A stretch of DNA of 64,000 bases from Anoplopoma fimbria (lineage: Eukaryota > Chordata > Actinopteri > Perciformes > Anoplopomatidae), in assembly GCF_027596085.1 (NCBI RefSeq), contig NC_072457.1, positions 29,366,787 to 29,430,786 on the forward strand, in the 5' to 3' direction. A program made the translations under genes and the position numbers. How positions within the stretch are numbered: the stretch's first letter is position 1; each line of letters opens with the position of its first letter. The notes under the pieces were generated by a model. The model was not told the origin of the DNA and did not search any database. It was given only the letters and a program-made list of their open reading frames with translations. Positions 27,075 to 38,425 of this stretch are shown in pieces.

Positions 27075-27270
27075 AACTTTAATCAGGAAACAACCAGGAG
27101 CCCTCAGTCTGATGATCTGGGAGGCTTAGTGGATCTGTATGGGAACAGCAACTTAAATAGTGGAGCCAAACTGTTCAACGCCTTAAAAGTACATAGAGGG
27201 ATTCTGAATTCAATACTAAAGTCCATAAGAAGCCAGTGTGGTGAAGCCAGCACTAAGGTATTATAAGAAC
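27075..27270 (+). repeat. dispersed teleost repeat, upstream part
   Basis: CTGATGATCTGGGAGGCTTA, GCCTTAAAAGTACATAG, GAATTCAATACTAAAGTCC and AAGAAGCCAGTGTGGTGAAG match the stretch that normally precedes the wording seen at 26190-26540. The 64-codon frame at 27072-27266 comes from this repeat and is not a gene. Confidence 0.55.
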
Positions 27271-28111
27271 ACTGTGCAGTTTAAGTTAGTATAGTTCAGC
27301 ACAATTTTGAAGTCATTGTTATCCTGCTACCGAGTCTTGGCTAAAACAAGAATACAAAGTCAAGACAATGATCCTAAGCTAGAAGGCCTGATTTTCGGCA
27401 AAAGCAACTTCAATTTCAGTTTTTCTTTGTCAAGAAGACATCCAGCACCGATCTTCTTCAGATAATTGGGTTTAACAGCCCAATTTGTTCCTATGTAATC
27501 ACAAACAGGCAAAGCTCCTCTACATATAGCAATGATGTCTGTTGAATCTGTTAATTACTCCCTAATGAATAACTAAAATCCAGTTGAGAATATATACATT
27601 GTAAATAAATGCCTAAATATTGGTTATAGAGTGCTGCAAGAATGAATCCTGATGCCAGTAAATTAGATTTTTGCACTTCAGGTTCCCTCGTGTCGAAGTC
27701 AATGAGTTGTTAAATAGTTTTTTGGTTACATTTCTGAAATAAGATATTTGGTTAACACAAGCTTTAGAGATTTCCAGGTTTTGTTCTATGACATAAAATA
27801 TGTCAGTTATTACTTAGCTTGGGTAGTATTTTTATTTTTTTTTCCTGATTTGCGTTTATTTCAGTGAGAAATACCTGCAATTGGGATGTCCACCCCTCAG
27901 GGTTTGCCAAACACGATCGCATTAAAAAAGACAAGTGTAACCTTGTTCTATGTTGAAACAGGCAGCTGAGCTCTGAAAGATGGCGACTTGAGGGTTTTGG
28001 GTTTAGTCTTCTTCAAATTAAGTGGGCTGAACTCTCAGTTCAGCCCTCCTAACTGATGTGTTGGTACTACCAGTGCCTGCTGTGTGAAGCATATCATTAG
28101 CAAGTTTAGTC
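27271..28111. other. non-coding stretch, nothing recognised
   Basis: AT-rich unique-looking sequence without a supported feature. Confidence 0.45.

Positions 28112-28140
<29 letters not shown>
28112..28140. repeat. (GA)n microsatellite
   Basis: Uninterrupted GA over 29 bp. The Ser/Leu-repeat frame on the minus strand here is an artefact. Confidence 0.95.
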
Positions 28141-28143
<3 letters not shown>

Positions 28144-30764
28144 GGAAGTGAGCAAGTATGAAGCAAATCGGTAAACGTAGCTGTGCAGCGTGTATAGAAT
28201 TTGTCGATAAATAAATGCAACCCCTGTGGCTTTCTCGCCACCTGCTGCTGATTAAAGTGAACAGGGTTTTCCCTGAAAGGCTCAAAAGGTGGGCTGGCTT
28301 TTAAAATGGACCAGTTATTCTCATGTTATTGAGCACATCATCTTAGTTTTCAGAGCTTGTTGCACCATTGGCGTAACACTGTCTTTGTGGGGTTGATTGT
28401 TAAGTTGAAAAGCCAATGAATTTACAGTGTTTGATGTTTTAAATGGTCTAATCAATTACTTGTTGTCAGACTGAGGATGCATCTGACTATGCCCTTTAGC
28501 TCACCTGAAAAAAGGTGTGAGGTGCTGTGGAGGTGAGCTGTTTATTGGCAATTTTCTTTTCTGACATTAGTCCTGGAACTAATTGGCCTAAATAAATACA
28601 CCGTGGACTAATTTGATTCAATTGTGTTTGGTGTCTGTCAATATGTCCGCCCTTCAATTGCTTCCCTAACAAAATTCATCTTGTTAGCTTGGTGTCTGTC
28701 TCTCCCCTTAGGTCAACTGACTGAGACAGGCGGAAAGGGTGTTTTTAAAAATCCAGTAAAATGAGGTGGAATCAGGCATTCCTTGCACGGAGCGGCCTGA
28801 AATGGAGACGCACTCCACACTTTCTCTTACAGACAGACAAACACCCCCGATGTTCACATGCACATATGTTCACACACGTATAAATACACGTGCACACACA
28901 CTCAGTCATGCAGAAATTGACTCCAATTAACCGACTGCTGGTCTCTCTCTTTGCCTCATCAGTGCAGGAGTGAGAGCCTCATCATTAAGAGAGCATGCTT
29001 AATGACGGAAGGCCTAACCCTTTCTGATGCAGGCCCCCTTTGATATTCCAGAGGTAATCCGGTACACCTTCACTGTGCCTGCCCCATCACACAGTCTTTG
29101 CCTTTTCTCCTTGTTCTTTCATTCCTCATTATTCTGAATATGCATTGGCTTTATATATGGACAGAAAAAGGCAGTCATCCTGCTACTATTTGATTATGTT
29201 TCATTTTAAAATAATTCAAATATTTTGAGAATTTGCAACTTTGTTATGCTGGAATTTGCTGTGAGGAAATAGAATGATGAGATAATGAACAAAACATGAA
29301 CTTTGTGTATTGGAGCTCACCACCAACCTGTGAACACATCCCAGTCCTAGACTTGTGAAATCAGCTGTAATGAATAGTTCAATATAATAGAAGCTATTGT
29401 AGGATTTTTCAAAAATTATTCATGATCTAGCTGTCCTATGTTGAAATGGTCTTTCATCAACAAATAAACAGATCACCCAAATTGAAATATTAAGACCTTA
29501 CTTTAGTTAAATTCTTCAACATGTAACAGCAAATATACTGTACAGTCGTTAAACAACCAATATCCAGAGAATTCCTTTGATATAGAAGATTTTTGCATCA
29601 CAGAAATACATTTTTATACTTAAAGCACCTGTATTGACCATGTTTCAAATGACAATTTGAAAACTACGTGACAATGTGTGGGGTCAACCCACAGAGAAAT
29701 ATCAACTGAATCTTTGGCTCCCCTCCACTTTACAGAGCTTTATGGTCGGTGTCTCCTCATTGTTTAGCGGTTTAGCTATTCGCTGACTGTGTCAGTTGCT
29801 TTGACTGTCTAATAATCACCTGAATGGGTTTACACTGGATTTCATTTTCTAATTCAAGTGTAACTCTAAAGCTTGGTGTGTCCTATATAGACGCTAAAGG
29901 GGGCCTTGGTACGTTGGACACAGAAATTTAGTTGCAGAAATTCAGGAATCGGCTAGAGGTGAGATCCAGACAGGACGTATACACTTGAGGAGCGTTTATT
30001 TGCAGAGAAAGGTTGCTGCCTCTGGTGCCCATCGATACTCTGATAATCTTCTTTGTAAATGTGTGTATATGTACTAATACAGAGGGCTTATTTACCCGCT
30101 CCAAAATGTCTCCATGATGGTGGAGCCTTGAGATGTGTGTTGTATGTAAGTGTGAATGAGACATGAGGCTATAACATATAATGATACTATATACATGATA
30201 TATATTGATACTACCATAGGCACTGACCAAGCGGCAGTATGAGACGAGTTGACAGTGAGTACGGGTCGACCAGGGGGTTAAAATCAATCAAACCTGCTAT
30301 ACAGATGGTTTTTATTGTTGGATGCAAGCTAACAGATGCAGACCTTCAGTTTCTGGTATAGGTATATTTTATGTAAGATGGGTTCTTAAAATGGTAAATA
30401 CAGAATTTCACAAAAATGTGTATGTAAGTACTATGCCAAAAAGTGTGGGATACAACTCAGTAGGTGCAGCTCAAACAGTGGTTGTTTTTTTCCTGGATTG
30501 AATTTTATATTGTAAGGCATGACAATAAATCATTTTGAGTTTATTTTAGTCAGAAGTTCACAACGGTGTGTTGCAATACAATTGAATAGCGCTTAAACAA
30601 ATGAAAGACTTGCTATTTAATTATTGCTATTTCCGTCTTATTGTTCTTCCTTTCAGGAGCAGACAGATGTGTATGACCTGCTAAGCTTTAATAGTGAGAG
30701 AAGGATTTATTTTTCAAAAGCCAAAGGTATAAGGACATGTAGTACAAGCACACACCTAAAGACA
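28141..30764. other. non-coding stretch with a possible conserved element
   Basis: No gene is recognised. The part at 28560-29060 is less repetitive. It contains a palindromic pair of ATTA words (28982-29005) and several blocks that look like conserved regulatory DNA, such as CTGATGCAGGCCCCCTTTGA at 29024-29043. Minus-strand frames near 29.9-30.3 kb have no known motifs. A pyrimidine tract ending in TTTCAG (30651-30656) precedes a 70-bp open segment that could be chance. Confidence 0.4.
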
Positions 30765-30802
30765 TGCACGCACGCACACGCACACGCACACGCACACACA
30801 CA
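30765..30802. repeat. (CA)n with CGCA variants
   Basis: A CA/CGCA run of about 38 bp. The His/Ala-rich peptide is translated repeat. Confidence 0.9.
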
Positions 30803-33800
30803 ACAAAGGGCGCTGGTTCCACTTGACCTGTTACTGTGCCATTTTCCAGTCTCTGTAATGACTGCTCACATGAACACTCCTCTGCAATTTCCTCCTCTTT
30901 TTATACCACATATAATTAGGTCCAATTATTGTTAATAACTTTGGGCAGAAAGCCTTTGTTACCAAGGTCAGTATGGTCGGAGGAAGCTTTAAAGCTGGCC
31001 TGCCCTCATCTTACTCTCAGCCCCATCCAGTTTATTATCATCATGCACACATGCGGACCGCTCTCTCCCTCTGCTATTGTCTCTCTGCCTGTTTCTCTCT
31101 CTATCTCTCTCATGCACATTCATAAACACACAGCGAAATTACAGTCCTTTCCTACACACTCTCATGTTAGATACTTTGGAAAGATGAGAGTATTTGATTT
31201 GATAACCATGGCAAAAAAAATTCAAAAGAAAAGTGCCTTCTCAGACGGCTATAAGGAGGTCAAGTTGAGTGTGAGAAACAGCTACACATGTGAGGACACT
31301 GCTGTCTTTACATTTGTAAGTCTTCATGTGGCATTCACTGCTAAAAAACTGATTTTTCTGATGTCGGCCGATCAATGTGGTATTGCATTGATTTTCTCCC
31401 GTGCTTTGCTCAATCAGGCTGCACCTCGAAAAAGAAAGGTAAAGATGTCAATCATTGTAACAGATAGTCATGGTGGTGCCTTTATATGGCTTTATCATAG
31501 ACCTAAATTATAAAATATGAATAATAACAAATCAAAGATCTGCCTTTTGCTTTGAGAGACAGTGATTAAACCAAGAAGGATCAAAAAGGTGTCATGCAAA
31601 ATATTCTCACTATTAGATATTATTGTATGAAGTTGTCAAAGTTTGCTTTAGTGGAAGATCTGGTCTTGGGCTCAATCGCATGTTGAAAAGTAGAACTTTC
31701 CCTCTGCGGCTCTTTTCTTTAAAAGGGATAACATTGAGTAAACTTAAATGAACAAATTACAGTCCAACCTTTGTCTTAGCTTTAATTCATCCACCTGATT
31801 TTCTCACCTTTAATGTTGCTGCACATACATGCCAGGAGTCAGCACTGTTGCTAAACGTTAATGCTCTTGTAAATTGAATATCAATTTTAACCTATACTCT
31901 AATTTTCAATAGGATTAGCAAAGTAATGACCTAGCCCCCTGTTTCAGTCTAAGACCATGGTTTCACTGAGCTGCTTAATGTGGCTGCAACACCATTTTCT
32001 TTTTTCTATTTGAATTGTGGATTGCAGCTTTCAACAGAGAGCCACTAAGACCTTGAGAGTGAGTGGCAGCGAGGGTGATTAACACAGCTATGGAGATGGA
32101 GAAGGAGACTTACACATGGATACACACAGCCTCCCTGCTATGGATCAAGACTGGATATGCTCAAATGTTCTTAAGGGATTTACATCCCATAATTGTAACT
32201 GCGGCAACGAGTTAGCAGCGTACATGGCAGCACTGTTGGTAGATTCACGGAAAACAAAGTAAATTAATGTTGCTTTTGTCGGTATGTGCTGTAGTGCTTT
32301 ACAAAAAAAGCATGCAACAATAGTGACAAAAATACTTTCTAACTTGTATTCTCAGAGCAGGATGGGTGTCACATTGTTTTAATGTGGTTATGACTCCACG
32401 GGATACGGCTGCTGTTATTGTAACTGTTATCGTTATTAAGTTCCAAAACCAAGAGCAAATGAATCTTACTAACACGTTTTGTCTGCCGCCACAGCCTGAT
32501 GTTTACAGTAGCTTATGCCTCTGTGCTATGGAATACTGTTAAGAACAAATTTAAGAGCCATCTATTCCCTTATTACATCGAAGAGCGCAAGAGTAGTTGA
32601 TGTTTTACATGAAACACTGGAAAGACTTAACTACACTTTCTTTGTCCTTCATAATGAATGGTACTGCTCTATATGTGTATGCAATAATTCATGGATGATA
32701 ATGGAGTTGTATGGCACACAGAGGCATAAGGTTTTCTAATATAAAAACCTAAGTAACACTGGTCACATCACAGTAGGTGGTGCTAAATGCTTGATGTATT
32801 GGCAAAGTGCAGGGTTAACAAGTTTGGAAATTGGTTACACGCTTGCACTGCTGAGTCACAATAGCTCTCCGAGCTTCCTGCTAATTGCTCTGTGCTGTGC
32901 TGTTTACGGCCTCCAATAAAGAGGGAAAAAAACTCTCCAAGCTAGCCAGCTTCTAACGGCAATTAGCAAGCTCCCCTTTCCTGAAAGGTCAGCGCTGTCT
33001 TGATGTTTATTCAGTGCACAAATTTGTGTGCCGTTGACCAATAGTAATGAATACATTTTGTTTCTAATGTTGGTATGACTGGGCCTTTATGTAGTGGAGT
33101 AGTGTAGACATGCCATTTTTATTTCTGTTTCTTAAATGTGATGGCTGACAGCTTGGAAAAGTGTTTGCAAACTTGCCTTCAACACATTGTGAATGGCCAC
33201 AGGCTTTTTGAAATATATTAGAAAAGACACACTTCTGCTCACATTGGTGTATGAAAATTGGATTGAGAAAATGTATACATGTCCTAGTTTCAGTTTGAAA
33301 GATAGGCAAACAGGTTCCTGCATATTTGATGCATGCATCAATTAACCTTAGATATAGTCCTTTAATCCAAATAACCTTACATTTAGGTCCATCCCTTTGG
33401 GTCATTAGCCATTAATAGAATACTTATACAGTTTAAGCTCTTTAGGATAGTGTTCAACAAGTGGTTGTCATCTCCTTACTTTTGTGCTAGTAGTTCGGAC
33501 CCTGCTCTAGTATCTGCAAATGTTGCCCCAAAGAGTGCATGACTAAATGGGCCTTGCATGCAAACACAGGCTCTGCCCTCAGACTGATATTGTCCACCCA
33601 ATCAGAGCCTCCCACAGGAGTGCAAACTTGTGATTAAGAAACAAGAGGGTCTAAAAACAGCAAGTGAGTTTTTCTCCGACAGCACTTGCTGAGGAAAATG
33701 GACAAAAGCCTCATAGCGCCACTATACACCTAGCTACTGCTTTCCGATTTTCCCGCATGTTTTACGATTTGTATTCACAACCAAATGCCAGTGCTTGTGA

Positions 33801-33868
33801 GTGTGTGTTTATCTTCCTGAAGTTGAGGCCTTCCCAAATGTTAATGTTAATAGTTGTTTTCAGAGGCT
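30803..33868. other. non-coding stretch including the longest anonymous open frame
   Basis: A 194-codon plus-strand frame (30929-31513) is the longest in the window. It has no recognisable domain, no compositional signature of coding DNA, and runs through ordinary AT-rich and CT-rich sequence, so I do not call it a gene. A 15-18 bp inverted repeat with homeodomain-type cores lies at 32871-32973. The remainder shows nothing I can support. Confidence 0.4.
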
Positions 33869-33970
33869 GAATGTCCCCCTCGGTGAATGTTATCTGTTTC
33901 TCTGGCTCGTTCTCTCTCCACTGGCGCAGTGCAGATTAGTTAGCTTCTACCAGTTGGTACAGTCTGGGGC
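33869..33970 (+). repeat. locally duplicated block, copy A
   Basis: About 100 bp from AATGTCCCCCTC to CCAGTTGGTACAGTCTGG recurs at 35762-35872 with roughly one change in seven or eight bases. The shared words include TTCTCTCTCCA, GCAGTGCAGAT and CTTCTACCAGTTGGTACAGT. The family is unknown. Confidence 0.88.
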
Positions 33971-34018
33971 TCCAAACATTCACTTAATGAATTGGCAGTC
34001 ATTTTTGTGTGCACATTC

Positions 34019-34042
34019 GTGTGTGTGTGTGTGTGTGTGTGT
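34019..34042. repeat. (GT)n microsatellite, short
   Basis: Twelve GT units, followed by a purine-rich GAGA stretch at about 34062-34085. Confidence 0.93.
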
Positions 34043-34258
34043 AAGTGTAGTTTGTGCGAGGGTGAGAGAGAGCGAGAGAGAGGGAGGCCAGTGAGATGCT
34101 AAATTAATAGCAGTCATCTTTACATGCTTCCCTCTGCTAGCTAAGCCTGCTAATGAACAGACTCGGACGCCTGCGGTTAGTATCACACACAAATACACAA
34201 AGACACACACATATTAATGCACACAGGAAGGTTTCAAGAATGCCTGTGGATTTGGTTA

Positions 34259-34259
<1 letters not shown>

Positions 34260-34332
<73 letters not shown>

Positions 34333-34341
34333 AGAGAGAGA
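34260..34341. repeat. compound (CA)n-(GA)n microsatellite
   Basis: A CA tract of about 69 bp (34260-34328) runs directly into (AG)n (34329-34341). Confidence 0.97.
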
Positions 34342-34499
34342 CAAAGATTGAAAAAGCTGCAACACAAATGCAACCCCTTGACATGCAACTATAGCAGTTC
34401 CAGGGTGCAGGGCAGCCTTAGGTCAGTGTGGTTTGTTTCAGCACTCTAGCTCTGTTTATATCCCTTTGCTTTTTCTTTCTGGAAGCTTAAAAGGATTCA

Positions 34500-34501
<2 letters not shown>

Positions 34502-34567
<66 letters not shown>
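34502..34567. repeat. (AC)n microsatellite, about 33 units
   Basis: Uninterrupted AC over 66 bp, only about 160 bp after the preceding CA tract and in the same orientation. Confidence 0.97.
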
Positions 34568-34569
<2 letters not shown>

Positions 34570-35339
34570 ATACTAGGGGAAGCTCAGAGCATATGAGGCA
34601 AGTGCAGGAGGTACTGTGGTGGCGATCAGTGGGGACAACTTCACACATTCCCATTCACGCACAAATTTGCAAGCGCACAAACGCAGCGCAACACACACCT
34701 ACACAAGTGCACGAGCAGTCACGGAGTGTTAAGATAGGGCTAGAGGATGCCTCTGGGGTGCTACAGTTTCTGAAGAGGAGCGAGGGGACCCCCCAGCTGC
34801 TGCTTGCCATTTCCTCGCTGTCCTCCCAACGGGGCCGAGCGTGTGCGTCTGTCTGTGGGTAGAGGCAAGATTGCAGAGCTTTCACATTGGGGAGAAGCCA
34901 GCCAAGTTCGTGTGTATATATATGTGTGTGTGATGTCCCATTGGGTGAGACTGAAGCCAACTCCAGGAAATGGATTGGCATGGAAGGCCTCGTCGGGGAT
35001 TCTCGGGTGAAGATGAAAGAGTTCTTTCACACACAGAGAATCTCTCTCCTTCTCCTCTCCCTCTCTCTGTGCTTCAGGATGCACTCTTTAGCTCTGCCAC
35101 TTGGGCTTCACTAACACATGTTCACATGCAAACACAAGCCTGGGATATGCACAACCACACACCCATGCACTCACATCCGCACAAATGGACAAAACTAAAA
35201 GTTAGATGACATATTTACAATTTATACATAGTTATCATTATTGACATTAGGTATTACCACATCAGATAAAACTATGATTGAAGTTTATTGAGCGCCAATC
35301 AGACTCAAGAAACAATACTACGGTTTGAAGGAAATTCAG
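34568..35339. other. relatively GC-rich non-coding stretch
   Basis: The part at 34720-35115 is clearly less AT-rich than its surroundings and has several overlapping open frames on both strands (68 to 108 codons). None shows a motif, and the fact that both strands are open argues for composition rather than coding. A CT-rich run lies at 35038-35068. Confidence 0.4.
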
Positions 35340-35615
35340 TTTTCCATTTTGGGGAAGATTAGCTTTCTTTCCCCGAGTAAGCTAAGAAGACTGATATCAG
35401 CCTCATGTCTAGAATGAAGTACACTGCCTGAAGTTAGACGTGTGAAACCTAGATTAGCATAAAGACTAGAGGCAGGGAACAACAGTTGAAACAGCCTGCT
35501 TCTGTTCAAAAACATGTCTACCAACACCTCTAAAGCTTTCTTAATTAAGCAAGGTAATTTGTTGATCAATCCATACATGAACAGATATGTAAAAACAACA
35601 AAATATGATAAGTAA
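35340..35615 (+). repeat. teleost dispersed repeat (TTAGCATAAAGACTGG-type), plus-strand copy
   Basis: GCTTTCTTTCCCCGAGTAAG, CTCATGTCTAGAATGAAGTA, ATTAGCATAAAGACTAGAGG, CCAACACCTCTAAAGCTTTC and TTAATTAAGCA follow the order of the repeat found inverted at 4440-4735. The copy is diverged but almost complete. Confidence 0.75.
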
Positions 35616-35761
35616 GAGCGTCAGAAAGCACATATGACAAGCATTAGCATTTTTCTGACAATGACAGACTTGAATCAAGAGGGAAATGGTAGATAGATAT
35701 CTGGGAATTATATGTGTATATTTCTTGTTTCATACTTGTACATGCTGTAAAAAATTGTAAT

Positions 35762-35872
35762 AATGTCTCCCTCAGTGAATGTAATTTGTCTCTCTGGCTC
35801 ATTCTCTCTCCATTGGCACAGTGCAGATCAGAATCTTCTACCAGTTGGTACAGTCTGGTTGGTACAGTCTGG
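35762..35872 (+). repeat. locally duplicated block, copy B, with a 14-bp tandem duplication
   Basis: Matches 33869-33970 over its length. At its 3' end the unit TTGGTACAGTCTGG occurs twice in tandem (35845-35872), whereas copy A has it once. Confidence 0.88.
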
Positions 35873-36039
35873 AGTTAAAGAAGGGGTCTAGTGTTTTATT
35901 TCATGGATCATCTTCCAATAAACCGGACCAACTGAAAATACTCCAGCACATCTAATCTCCTATAGAAATAGAAAAGAAACATTGTGGTTTAATGAGCAGC
36001 CAGTTTACGAGCAGCCCACTGACTTTATGCTGCCCTATA

Positions 36040-36200
36040 TCGGTTCTGCCAACTCTCCGAAAAAAACCTCTATGATTCTTAAATGTTAGTTGTTTCCCCG
36101 TGCTTTCAGTTAGGCTAAGCATGTCCTGTCTCCGTACTTCACCAACAAACACAACGTGGTATCAATCTTCTCATCTTGCAATTGGAAAGAAAGCAATTCA
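36040..36200 (-). repeat. teleost dispersed repeat (TTAGCATAAAGACTGG-type), partial minus-strand copy
   Basis: On the minus strand: TTGCTTTCTTTCCAATTGCA, AGATGAGAAGATTGATACCA, a TTAGCC word and GGGGAAACAACTAAC. This is the first half of the family found in plus orientation at 35340-35615. Confidence 0.65.
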
Positions 36201-37025
36201 GCCAATCTCATGTAATTCAGTGATATTATGTACGTATGCATGAACAACTATATTTGCATCCTGTAGTTTCAGGAACACACATGACATAATGCCTATGTTT
36301 GCAGCAGCACATTTCTTGTGCCAGATTAGAAGTTGCAGTGATGGGATTGTAATTACACAAAATGAAGCTGCTAGAGATCATGTCATTTAGCTTCCTGTAT
36401 GGAGCTGGTGCAATCTAAACAACATTCAAACCCTGATTGGAAAGGAATGTTTGTGAATGTTTATCTGCTAAAAAAAAAGCAGGTGTGAGTATTTAGGAAA
36501 AGGGAGTGGCACGGGGGCACGCTAGTCAAGATCTGGTTTTTTTTTTTGCTCCTCCAAATGACATGTTTTAATATAGCTGGATAGAGCAGTTTGCATATCA
36601 GATACCGGGACACATGCTGGGAGCAACATTAGGTCATGAGATTTGTGTGTGGGAGTGCTCAAGCAGAAGTGTGTCAAGAGGTTGATATGTGTTTGTATGT
36701 TTAGTTTTTTCTTCCAGATTGACACGTAAAAAGCCACCGATTATCTTTTAGATAATTACTGTTGTTGAGTGGGAGGTGTTGGGTTCTTTGATTGGGCGAC
36801 GGCACTGGAGAAGCATTGCACTGTAATTTCAATGTTTCTCCTCTTCATTTCACCTCTTCCTCTGGTTTATATCATTTTTAGATCATTTCTGTAAACAAGC
36901 ATTAAAATGTATGCAAAATTGTTTTGGAAAAAAGTATTCTGGGAAAACTTTCATTTTACTCACAACATGCAACCAATAGCACTTCAATAGGACGCACAAA
37001 CATTTGACGAGATAAAGTTAGTCTA
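36201..37025. other. non-coding stretch, nothing recognised
   Basis: No gene or named repeat. Short frames only. Confidence 0.45.
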
Positions 37026-37250
37026 ATAAAAATCAGAATCAGTATCAAAATCAGAATTAGCTTTATTGGCCTAGTATGCGTATGCATACAAGGAATTTGA
37101 CTCTGGTTTCTTCCGCTCACTTATGTGCATACACAGAAATAGAAATATATAAAGAGTTATAATGTGGTAGGAAATAGTTTTGCCAGCATTTTTTCAGAAT
37201 TGATAATTGCAGAGCGGTAAGTCCAAGAAGTGTTCCGGGCGTGTACCATA
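37026..37250 (+). repeat. teleost dispersed repeat (AGCTTTATTGGCC-type)
   Basis: AATCAGAATCAG-like words, TTAGCTTTATTGGCCTAGTA, ATGCATACAAGGAATTTGAC and TCTGGTTTCTTCCGCTC are typical of a widespread fish repeat. The 3' limit is uncertain. Confidence 0.7.
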
Positions 37251-37494
37251 CAGACAGGTGGTCGGATTAGATATTATGGGTGCATAATTATTATATTTTT
37301 TATAATTTATTATCTTATTTTTTTATATTACATATGTTCAGTGCAAGATGTTGCAGATGTTCCTTTACAATGTGCCCTTTTTATGATGATAGAAAAGAAC
37401 ATCACGCTTCTTTCAAAACTTATTTGATGGTTAATATTAGTAGTAAATTAGTGGACAATTTTTAGCCATGAAGTGTTGGGGTATAAAGGGTGGC

Positions 37495-37690
37495 AATGGT
37501 CATCTGTTCATCTCAACAACTATTGGACAGATTGCCACCCAATTAGGTGCACCCACTCAGTAATAACTGTGGTGTACCTCTTACTTTTCACCTGTGTCAT
37601 CATCAGGTCAAAATTCTCATAGACAGTTTATGGTCAAACACCTTCAAAATGGATGTTATGAATGTGTTTGGTGCTAATTAGCAACTGAGC
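37495..37690 (+). repeat. teleost dispersed repeat, second copy of the 15-kb family (5' part)
   Basis: CATCTCAACAACTATTGGAC, AGATTGCCACCCAATTAGG, CATCATCAGGTCAAAATTCT and TGGTGCTAATTAGCAA reproduce the first half of the repeat family seen at 15070. The copy ends before the block with repeated TTAGCATG words. Confidence 0.72.
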
Positions 37691-38114
37691 TTCAGCAATC
37701 TGCAGTCCAGCATGTCGTTCGAAGCGACCAGATAGTGTCACACTGACTGCAGATTAATTTGGCCACATAAATGCTGGATAATGTTACAATCAAACTTTTC
37801 TTCTCTGCCCTGGAGTCAAAGAGCACGAGTGGATACAGGAATAACGCCAATCTGCCATTGCAAATCATCTTCCGTAAGTTTTTGCCAAACCAATTTATAA
37901 TACTAATAAAGTTGCCGTGGGCTAAATAAATGGGCAAATCCGGGCCCAGCTGCCTGTGAGTCCCTCGGCTGTATAATTAAATATTAAGTATGATTTTACC
38001 AGCAGACTGTTCACAGCATAGGTTCACTGAAGTACAGTATGCAAAGCGACAGCCAGGCCGGTTTCATGGCACAGCGTGTAGCCAATAAACAATTTTATTA
38101 TTAACAGTCCTCTT

Positions 38115-38425
38115 TTATAGATGTAAAACTAATAACCATTAGTAAAAGTATTAATACAACACAGTAAAAGTCCTGCATTCAAATGTTTACTTCAAGTGAA
38201 GTGAAAGAGAGACATCAGCACAATGTATTAAATGTACCTCACATTTTTTCAAAGTGGAGCTTTCAATTTATAATGCTGGATAATTTAATGAATAATAATG
38301 CATCATATTTTAATTGTTAAATTTTGTGAGTTGATCTGTTACTAAAATAGTAAGCTTTATCTGTCAGGTAAATGTTGTACTACAATGTTTTCCTCTGAAG
38401 TACACAATAAGTAGTTTACAGGTCA
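38115..38425 (+). repeat. teleost dispersed repeat (AGTAAAAGTCCTGCATTCAAA-type)
   Basis: AGTAAAAGTCCTGCATTCAA, TGAATAATAATGCATCATAT, TTTATCTGTCAGGTAAATGT and TTTTCCTCTGAAGTACAC follow the order of a very common fish repeat rich in AAGTA words. Decayed and non-coding. Confidence 0.65.

Noticed and set aside
30657..30726. 70-bp block between TTTCAG and GTATAA (EQTDVYDLLSFNSERR...)
   Set aside because: Weak donor, length not divisible by three, and no homologue recognised. The surrounding frame is open by chance and ends in a CA repeat.
30929..31513. Longest open frame (194 codons, plus strand)
   Set aside because: It has no known domain, ordinary AT-rich and CT-rich composition and no supporting splice or promoter context. 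One or two frames of this length are unsurprising in 64 kb on six frames.
34593..35209. Overlapping frames of 68 to 108 codons in a GC-richer stretch
   Set aside because: Both strands are open at once and no motif appears. The absence of stops follows from composition.
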